Origin: Allobosea sp. WAO
GTDB lineage: Bacteria > Pseudomonadota > Alphaproteobacteria > Rhizobiales > Beijerinckiaceae
NCBI RefSeq assembly: GCF_001509835.1
Contig: NZ_JXTJ01000007.1
Span: 434,001 to 498,000 of the forward strand
Length of the DNA: 64,000 bases
Direction: 5' to 3'
A program made the position numbers and the translations under genes. The first letter of the stretch is position 1, and every line of letters starts with the position of its first letter. This document shows, piece by piece, positions 55,703 through 64,000 of this stretch. The notes beneath the pieces are model-generated. The model did not search any database, was not told where the DNA came from, and worked only from the letters and a program-made list of their open reading frames with translations.

Positions 55703-55718
55703 TGTTTCACGTGAAGCG
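55703..55718. other. Near-consensus parS-like site
   Basis: TGTTTCACGTGAAGCG matches parS (TGTTTCACGTGAAACA) at 14 of 16 positions, with the central 13 bases identical. It lies in the 98-bp gap between fabG and the antitoxin gene. Whether ParB binds is untested. Confidence 0.6.
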
Positions 55719-55730
55719 TTCGTGCAGGAC

Positions 55731-56477
55731 TCAGCGATGGACGCCCATCTGCGCCGTCAGCCCGCCATCGATCGGCAGGACCGTGCCCGTGATGTAGGCC
55801 GCTGGCGGGCTCATCAGGAAAGCGGCGAGGCCGGCGACCTCCTCCGGCCTGGCGAAACGGCCGGCCGGGATCTGGCTTTCCATCTTCTCGCGATAGGCGG
55901 CGTAGGGCGCCATCATGTCGGTATCGACGAAGCCCGGAGCGATCACGTTGACGGTGACGCCGCGCTTGCCGGTCTCGACCGCCAGCGTGTTGGCATAGGA
56001 GATCAGCGCGCCCTTGGAGGCGGCATAGGCGGCATTGCCCGGGTTGCCGCGCAGCGCCGCGACCGAGCCGATCGCGACGATGCGCCCGGCCCGGGCCCGG
56101 ACCATGCCACGCACCAAGCTCTTGGCGAGGCGGGTGAAGGCCCAGAAATTGACCTGCATCGCCGCCTCGGCCTTGTCCTGCACCATCATCGCGGCGAGGG
56201 AATCATAGGGCTGGCCGGCATTGTGGACGAAGCCGAAATAGCCTTCGTCCTCTGCGGTCTCGCAGAAGGTATCCAGCGCCGGCTTATCCGAGAGATCGAG
56301 AGGCAGGGCACGGATCGCGCGGCCGGACTGTGCCTGCGCAATCTCGGCGGCGAGCGCCTGCGCCTGTTCGCCCGAGGAGCGATAGGTGAAATCGACGTCG
56401 TGGCCGGCGCCCGCCAGCGCACGCACGATCGCGGCGCCGACACCCTTCGCGCCGCCGGTGACCAGGATCCGCGTCAT
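55731..56477 (-). CDS. FabG-like 3-oxoacyl-ACP reductase in VLCFA cluster
   Basis: A 248-residue SDR. Cofactor motif TGGAKGVGAAIVRAL at the start, HNAGQPYD (NNAG-like), and catalytic Ser, Tyr, Lys in IGSVAALRGNPGNAAYAASKGAL. It would reduce 3-oxoacyl-AcpXL in chain elongation. Its start overlaps the fabF1 stop by four bases. In the rhizobial cluster as I know it, this position has no fabG. Confidence 0.9.
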   Translation of the reverse strand: MTRILVTGGAKGVGAAIVRALAGAGHDVDFTYRSSGEQAQALAAEIAQAQSGRAIRALPLDLSDKPALDTFCETAEDEGYFGFVHNAGQPYDSLAAMMVQDKAEAAMQVNFWAFTRLAKSLVRGMVRARAGRIVAIGSVAALRGNPGNAAYAASKGALISYANTLAVETGKRGVTVNVIAPGFVDTDMMAPYAAYREKMESQIPAGRFARPEEVAGLAAFLMSPPAAYITGTVLPIDGGLTAQMGVHR

Positions 56478-57757
56478 GGTACTTTCGGCTCCGCGGTCAG
56501 GACGAGGCAGGTGTTCTGGCCGCCGAAGCCGAAGGAGTTCGACAGCACGGTGCGGACCTTGGCGTCGCGGGCCTGGTTGGGCACGACGTCGAGCGCGATC
56601 GCGGCGTCCGGCTGTTGGTAGTTGATCGTCGGCGGGATGCGGCCATTGGCGATGGTCAGGAGCGAGATCACCGCCTCGACAGCGCCGGCCGCGGTCAGGG
56701 TATGACCGAGCATCGACTTGTTCGACGAGATCGGCAGGCTGGCCATGCGCTCGCCGAACACGGCCGAGCAGCTCATCGCCTCCATCTTGTCGTTCTCCGG
56801 CGTCGAGGTGCCGTGCGCGTTGATGTAGTCGACATCCTCCGGCGTCAGCCCGGCATCGGCGAGCGCGTCCTGCATGGCGAGGATCGCGGGCTTGCCGTCA
56901 GGGCTCGAGCGGGTGCGGTGAAAACCGTCGCCGCGCTCGCCACAACCGGCGATGATGCCGAGAATGGTCGCGCCGCGGGCCAGAGCGTGGTCGTAATCCT
57001 CGAGCACCAGCGCGCCCGAGCCCTCGCCCATGACGAAGCCGTCGCGGTTCTTCGAGAACGGCTTGGCGGCGGCCTCCGGCGGGTCGTTCTGGGTCGAGAG
57101 GGCCGAGAGCAGCGAGAAGCGGATCAGCGCCTCGGCATGGACCGAACCGTCGGTGCCTATGCACAAGGCTGCCTGCGTCTCGCCTCTTCTGATCGCCTCG
57201 ACGCCCATCTGGATCGCGGTCGCGCCGGAGGAGCAGGCAGTCGAGAGCGAGATCGGCGAGCCCTTGGTGCCGAACTTCTCGGCGATGTGCTCGGCGACGC
57301 CGCCGAACAGGAAGAGCTCGTGCATCGCCTTGTATTTATGGGTCGCGGCGGCGCGCAGCAACGCGTCGTAATCGGCGTCGCCCTCGATCGCCTGCGCGAT
57401 CTCCTGCTTCTGCGGCCATTCCATCTCGACCGGCGGTACCGCCATGAAGAGCTCGCCCGGGAAGTCGCCGGGCTCGCCGAGGCCGCTCTGGCCGACGGCT
57501 TCCTCGGCGGCGAGGGTCGCCAGCTTCTCGGAGAGCTCTGGGGCGGCGAAAGGCCGGTCGAAGACGAAATCGACGGTCGCCGCGATGGTGGTACGCAGGC
57601 CTTCGGTCGGGAAGCGCTCGATGCGGTGAATGCCGGAGCGGCCGGCGGTCAGCGCTTCCCAGTTGGCGTCCTTGCCCTGGCCGAGCGAGGTGACGAGGCC
57701 GAGGCCGGTGACGGCGACGATGGGACGGCCCTGGCTGTCGCGATGGCTAGCGGTCAT
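56474..57757 (-). CDS. Beta-ketoacyl-ACP synthase (FabF1XL-like), intact active site
   Basis: A 427-residue KAS-II-type condensing enzyme. Catalytic Cys175 in SLSTACSSGATAIQMG, His in NAHGTSTPENDKME, and Lys/His in SNKSMLGHTLTAAGAVE. It should perform the condensations that build the VLCFA on AcpXL. Overlaps fabG and follows fabF2 after 12 bp. Confidence 0.94.
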   Translation of the reverse strand: MTASHRDSQGRPIVAVTGLGLVTSLGQGKDANWEALTAGRSGIHRIERFPTEGLRTTIAATVDFVFDRPFAAPELSEKLATLAAEEAVGQSGLGEPGDFPGELFMAVPPVEMEWPQKQEIAQAIEGDADYDALLRAAATHKYKAMHELFLFGGVAEHIAEKFGTKGSPISLSTACSSGATAIQMGVEAIRRGETQAALCIGTDGSVHAEALIRFSLLSALSTQNDPPEAAAKPFSKNRDGFVMGEGSGALVLEDYDHALARGATILGIIAGCGERGDGFHRTRSSPDGKPAILAMQDALADAGLTPEDVDYINAHGTSTPENDKMEAMSCSAVFGERMASLPISSNKSMLGHTLTAAGAVEAVISLLTIANGRIPPTINYQQPDAAIALDVVPNQARDAKVRTVLSNSFGFGGQNTCLVLTAEPKVP

Positions 57758-57769
57758 GTCGAACCTCCC

Positions 57770-58900
57770 TCAGACCTTGACCAGCCGGGCAGCGCCCTCG
57801 CCGCGCCAATGGGCGGCGCCGGTGACGATTGCCTCATCCGCAGCGCCGGTGGAGAGCGCGGCGGCGGCGAGCGCGACCGAGACCGGGAAGGCGGCCTCTA
57901 CCGCGTGGCCGACGAGATCGCCGGTGGCGACGCGCCTCGCCTTCGGCGCGGCGGCGGCGATGGCAGCGGCCTCCTCGGCGGTGATCTCGGCGCAGCCGGT
58001 CGCGGCGGAAACCGCGAGTGCGCCGGGGGCGATCGATCCGAAGCCCGCGAGCAGCTCGTCGAGCCCCTTGGCGACCGAGCCGGGCTGGCGCCGGCTACGA
58101 TGTGCCCCGACCTGGCTCAGACGGGCATGGGCACGGGCGCCGCGCGCCTTGGCATGCTCGGCCGATTCCAGCACCAGGAAGGCAGCGGCGCTGCCTGTGA
58201 TCATGCCGGGCGCATCCTCGCGGGCGAAGACCGGGGCGAAGGCGCCGGTGCGCAGGAAGCCGCCGAGCTCGAAGAGCAGCAGCATGTCACGGCGCTCGGC
58301 GTTGTAGGCGCCGCCGACGAGCATCACCTGCGCCTGGCCGGAGGCGATGCGGGCATGGGCGGTGCGGATCGCGTCGACGCCGGCCTGCTCCTCGCCCATG
58401 AAGGTGCGCGAGGCGCCGGTGACGCCGTGGACGATGGCGATGTTGCCGGCGAGCAGATTGGAGAGCTGGGCCAGGAACAGGGTCGGCCTGAGGTCGCCCA
58501 TCAGGCGCTCGTTCAGGAACGGGCCGGGCTGATTGGCGCCGCGCAGCCCGGTGAGGATGGCGGCATCGACGGCATGGTCGCGCTCACCGCCGCCGGCGGC
58601 GACGATGACCTGCAGCTCGCTCTTGATCTGCGCATCGTCCTTCAGCCCGGCGGAATCGAGGGCGAGGCCCGCCGTATAGACACCGAGGCGCTGCCACGGC
58701 TCCATCTGGCGCTGGTCGGATTTCTTCGGGATCTGCCGGTCGAGCTCGAGCGGCTTCAGCGGGTGCAGCGGATAGGGTGCGAAGCTGGTCTCGTCGACGA
58801 TCGGGGCCGTGCCGGCGGCGAGCGCCTGGGCATGCGGCTCGATGCCTTCGCCGAGGCTGGAGGCGAGGCCGATGCCGGTGATGAGGACGTCATGTGCCAT
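57770..58900 (-). CDS. Beta-ketoacyl synthase homologue lacking the catalytic Cys (FabF2XL-like)
   Basis: A 376-residue thiolase-fold protein of the same superfamily. The place of the catalytic Cys is taken by Ser164 (GVTGASRTFMGE) and the first active-site His is replaced (AATGCAEIT); only the second His remains (DLVGHAVEAAFP). It resembles the chain-length-factor partner of type-II polyketide synthases and probably forms a heterodimer with the adjacent intact enzyme. Two bases separate it from fabZ. Confidence 0.87.
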   Translation of the reverse strand: MAHDVLITGIGLASSLGEGIEPHAQALAAGTAPIVDETSFAPYPLHPLKPLELDRQIPKKSDQRQMEPWQRLGVYTAGLALDSAGLKDDAQIKSELQVIVAAGGGERDHAVDAAILTGLRGANQPGPFLNERLMGDLRPTLFLAQLSNLLAGNIAIVHGVTGASRTFMGEEQAGVDAIRTAHARIASGQAQVMLVGGAYNAERRDMLLLFELGGFLRTGAFAPVFAREDAPGMITGSAAAFLVLESAEHAKARGARAHARLSQVGAHRSRRQPGSVAKGLDELLAGFGSIAPGALAVSAATGCAEITAEEAAAIAAAAPKARRVATGDLVGHAVEAAFPVSVALAAAALSTGAADEAIVTGAAHWRGEGAARLVKV

Positions 58901-58902
58901 GG

Positions 58903-59364
58903 TCAGGCCGCTTCCGGGTTAAGGCCGATGGCGGCGATGCGCGCCTCCATCAAGGCACGCATGTCGGCGGGGAAGGGCATCAGGCGGAAGCGCAGTTCGG
59001 CATCGCAGATCGGCTTGCCGTCGATCGTGATCTTCGCCTTGGTCGCAGCGTATCCGGAGCCCTCATGGACGAGCTCGGCGCTGACGTCGAGCACCGCCTG
59101 CGGCTCGACGAAGGTGCGGAAGCGCGCCTTGTCGACCATCATCAGGAAGGGCATTTGCGAGAGCCGGTTGAGCGCCAGCAGCAGGTAGCCGGAGGCCTGG
59201 GCCATGGTCTCGGTCAGCAGCACGCCGGGAACCAGCGGGTGGCCGGGAAAATGGCCTTCGAAGACCGGGCTCGCGGCAGGGACGGTCGAGCGGGTGACGA
59301 TGCGCTTCTCCGCCGGAACGAAGCTCGCGACCTGATCGATCATGTCGAAATATTCGAGGCGCAT
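58903..59364 (-). CDS. 3-hydroxyacyl-ACP dehydratase (FabZ-like)
   Basis: A 153-residue hotdog dehydratase. Catalytic His in EGHFPGHPLVPGVLLTETMAQASG and Glu six residues further in the helix. The ATG at 59364 (MRLEYFDMIDQVASF) was chosen over the frame extending to 59490. It removes water from 3-hydroxyacyl-AcpXL. It lies 279 bp after acpXL, a gap holding a hairpin repeat. Confidence 0.92.
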   Translation of the reverse strand: MRLEYFDMIDQVASFVPAEKRIVTRSTVPAASPVFEGHFPGHPLVPGVLLTETMAQASGYLLLALNRLSQMPFLMMVDKARFRTFVEPQAVLDVSAELVHEGSGYAATKAKITIDGKPICDAELRFRLMPFPADMRALMEARIAAIGLNPEAA

Positions 59365-59450
59365 GCATTTCCAACCGGTTAGAGCCGGACGCCGTCGGAC
59401 GAAACGCGTGGCGTTCGCCCGAGACCGAAACCGTCTCTCATGAATAGAGC

Positions 59451-59499
59451 TGGAGCGGCATGCGAAAAACCGGTTGCCGCCTTTTCGCATTCCGCTCCA
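59451..59499. repeat. Hairpin repeat between acpXL and fabZ
   Basis: TGGAGCGGCATGCGAAAA at 59451-59468 pairs with 59482-59499 at 17 of 18 positions; the loop carries ACCGGTTGCCGCC. Its core GAAAAACCGGTT matches the element at 12503. Confidence 0.7.
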
Positions 59500-59643
59500 G
59501 GCGCCGTGACGCGGAGGCCAGCCCCTCGCCGCAGCGCTTCAGCGTCCTGCTCTATCGGTTGCGCCGGCCGCGCTCAAGGCCGCCGGGCGGATCGGCCGCT
59601 CCGGCAGGGTGACTATCGGACCGATTTGTCCAGGTGGTGGCGC

Positions 59644-59925
59644 TCAGGCCGCCTTGGCGGCGACGAGGTCGTCGATGCGCTTGCAGAGGTTCTCGAGCAC
59701 GAAATACTGCTCGGCCGGCGCCTTGCCCTCGTTGACCTCTTGGGTCCACTGCTCGAGCGGCAGCTTGATGCCGAAAGCCTTGTCGATCGCGAAGGCGATG
59801 TCGAGGAAGGCGAGCGAATCGATGCCGAGATCGTCGATGGCGTGGCTCTGGGGCGTGATCTTCTCGCGCGGAATGTCGCAGGTCTCGGAAATGATGCCGG
59901 CGACCGTCTCGAACGTGGCGGACAT
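59644..59925 (-). CDS. acpXL: AcpXL, acyl carrier protein for lipid A VLCFA
   Basis: A 93-residue carrier protein. The phosphopantetheine serine is Ser37 in [12 protein letters not shown]. Length and the tail [32 protein letters not shown] match the special rhizobial carrier. The VLCFA is built on it and handed to LpxXL. It heads the cluster on the minus strand; the ATG at 59925 was chosen over the longer frame to 60132. Confidence 0.94.
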   Translation of the reverse strand: MSATFETVAGIISETCDIPREKITPQSHAIDDLGIDSLAFLDIAFAIDKAFGIKLPLEQWTQEVNEGKAPAEQYFVLENLCKRIDDLVAAKAA

Positions 59926-60075
59926 GCGGGTGCTCCCGTCGTTTTCAATGATGAAGGCGGATGGCATCCGGGCGCGGAAAGGTCCCGCGCCTGCCCCAAG
60001 CCCCCCGCCGAGGAATGGCTGTGATCGCCCCCTTACACCTCGGTGCAGAATTGGACAACCTTGAGGCGCTGCAAG

Positions 60076-60106
60076 AACAGAACGCCCGGTTTGCAAACCG
60101 GGCGTT
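60076..60106 (-). terminator. Terminator after acnA
   Basis: A perfect palindrome spans 60081-60106 (arms AACGCCCGGTTTG), followed on the minus strand by TCTGTTCTT. It is about 75 bp past the acnA stop and separates acnA from the VLCFA cluster. Confidence 0.75.
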
Positions 60107-60182
60107 CCGAGGGACGGACAAGACGCCGCCAAGTCTTTGCCGAGAAGTCTTCGCCGAGACCTTGCGGCTCCGGCGTTTCGGC

Positions 60183-62882
<2,700 letters not shown>

Positions 62883-63116
62883 ATCGGCTTACATCCTGAT
62901 CAAGGGGTTGCGGTCGCGAGCCGGAGACCCTTGCGGAATCAGCCGGTCGAAGGCCTATTGCGCATGACGCGCGCGCCGCCCCGGGAGTGCCCGAGCCCCG
63001 CGCCGGATCGGCGTGCGGCGTAGCCACGGGTTCTATAGATCAATTCCAAGAAGGCCGCTACAGGGTCGATGCGCGCTCCGCGAGGGCCGGCATGTTCGAG
63101 GAAAAGCGCGGGTTTC

Positions 63117-63737
63117 GTGACGCAGATTTCCCATCAGACCCTGACATTGAGCGCCGAGGGCCTCGTCTGCCGGCGCGGCGGGCGACTGATCTTCGAGGGG
63201 GTCGGCTTCCGGCTCGGCAATGGCGAGGCGCTGGCGCTGACCGGGCGCAACGGCGCCGGCAAGTCGAGCCTGATCGCGATGCTCTGCGGGCGCCTGCGGC
63301 CGGAGGCCGGCACGATCCGGCTTGAGGGGCTTGGCGAGACGCCGCTGACCGAGGCGGCCCATCTCGTCGGCCATCGCGACGGGTTGAAGAGCGCGCTGAC
63401 GGCGACGGAGAATCTGCGCTTCGCCCAGGATCTGCTCGGCGGCGCGGCCGCCACGCCGGAACAGGCGCTGGAAGCGGTCGGCCTGCCGCATGTCGGCGCA
63501 CTTCCGGTCGGCTATCTCTCGGCCGGGCAGCGGCGGCGCGTGGCGCTGGCCCGGCTTCTCGTCGCGGCGCGGCCGCTCTGGCTGCTCGACGAGCCGGCGG
63601 CGGCACTCGATGTGAATGCCCAGAAGATGCTGGTCGGGCTGATGCAGGCGCATCTGGCCGCCGGCGGCGCGATCCTGGCGGCGACGCATGGGCCGCTCGG
63701 CATCGATGCCGCGCGCGAACTCAGGATCGGCCCGTGA
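63117..63737 (+). CDS. ccmA: CcmA, haem exporter ATPase (cytochrome c biogenesis)
   Basis: ATP-binding subunit of CcmABCDE, which releases holo-CcmE. 206 residues from the GTG at 63117; no suitable ATG lies near. Walker A GRNGAGKSS, signature LSAGQRRRVALARL, Walker B LWLLDEPAAALD, H-loop ATHGP. The 62883-63116 gap to divergent acnA shows no clear element. ccmB overlaps its stop (GTGA). Confidence 0.93.
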   Translation: MTQISHQTLTLSAEGLVCRRGGRLIFEGVGFRLGNGEALALTGRNGAGKSSLIAMLCGRLRPEAGTIRLEGLGETPLTEAAHLVGHRDGLKSALTATENLRFAQDLLGGAAATPEQALEAVGLPHVGALPVGYLSAGQRRRVALARLLVAARPLWLLDEPAAALDVNAQKMLVGLMQAHLAAGGAILAATHGPLGIDAARELRIGP

Positions 63738-64000
63738 GGCGCGCTTTCCTTGCCGTGCTCAGACGCGACCTTGCTCTTGCTGCCCGCGCCGGCGGCGGCG
63801 GCGAACTCGCGCTGGTCTTCTTCCTGACCGTGGTCGTGCTGATCCCCTTCGCGCTCGGGCCGGATCTCAACCTGCTCTCGCGCATCGGCCCGGCGATCCT
63901 CTGGCTGGGAGCGCTGCTCTCGACCTTGATCGGGCTCGACCGGCTGTTCCAGGCCGATGAGGAGGACGGTTCGCTCGAATTGATGCGCGCCTCGCCGTTG
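63734..64000 (+). CDS. ccmB: CcmB, haem exporter permease, 3'-truncated by the window
   Basis: First 89 residues of the CcmB membrane subunit: MRRAFLAVLRRDLALAARAGGGGELALVFF, helix VVVLIPFALG, and ILWLGALLSTLIGLDRLFQADEEDGSLELM, the family's conserved region. Starts with GTG overlapping the ccmA stop. The rest lies beyond the window. Confidence 0.93.
   Translation, partial: MRRAFLAVLRRDLALAARAGGGGELALVFFLTVVVLIPFALGPDLNLLSRIGPAILWLGALLSTLIGLDRLFQADEEDGSLELMRASPL

Overview
The window reads as a stretch of alphaproteobacterial chromosome, order Hyphomicrobiales (Rhizobiales), most like Bosea and its relatives; the genus is an inference. Supporting signs are high GC content, the mnmG-rsmG-parA-parB block with a perfect parS, an NAD-glutamate dehydrogenase of about 1600 residues, IalB and DUF2794 proteins, a CtrA-type box upstream of ftsK, and the acpXL-to-lpxXL cluster that makes the very-long-chain fatty acid (VLCFA) of rhizobial lipid A. 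I found no tRNA, rRNA, CRISPR array, prophage or insertion sequence. Nearly all genes are core housekeeping genes.

Layout. 1-8.5 kb: tRNA and rRNA modification (mnmG, rsmG), chromosome segregation (parA, parB, parS), then on the other strand holA, lptE and leuS. 8.5-14.6 kb: a PLP-homeostasis protein, a membrane diguanylate cyclase, a glyoxalase-like protein, a YkuD-type transpeptidase, a response regulator paired with a lone cyclic-nucleotide domain, and xthA. 14.7-23.1 kb: lolA, ftsK, the glnK-amtB ammonium operon behind a sigma-54-like promoter, tesB, a UbiH-type hydroxylase and a Trm112-like protein. 23.1-30.8 kb: NAD-GDH, an AhpD-like protein, a candidate small RNA, DUF2794, an acetyltransferase and a Bax-inhibitor-1 protein. 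31-35 kb: a YbbA/YbbP-type ABC system divergent from a GDSL esterase. 35-46.7 kb: an aldo/keto reductase, thpR, phhB, a CelD-like/DUF pair, an RluA-type enzyme, ftsY-yciB, an SDR, a YkvA-like protein, a quinone reductase, ialB and rlmN. 46.7-52.8 kb: a small membrane protein, an RcnB-like protein, ggt, lemA with two TPM-domain genes, and a DUF1223 protein. 52.9-59.9 kb: the VLCFA-lipid A cluster on the minus strand. 60-64 kb: acnA, ccmA and the start of ccmB.

The most unusual region is the VLCFA cluster. The order acpXL, fabZ, two ketosynthases, fabG is interrupted before the alcohol dehydrogenase and the acyltransferase by a RelE/ParE-type toxin with a ribbon-helix-helix antitoxin. That pair has its own apparent promoter overlapping a perfect palindrome, and a near-consensus parS lies next to it. 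One of the two ketosynthases has lost its catalytic cysteine and resembles a chain-length-factor partner. Other items for follow-up are the CtrA box before ftsK, the sigma-54/NtrC-like signals before glnK, a minus-strand candidate sRNA near 28.8 kb, and several dispersed palindromic repeats, one of which runs into the 5' end of a TPM gene.
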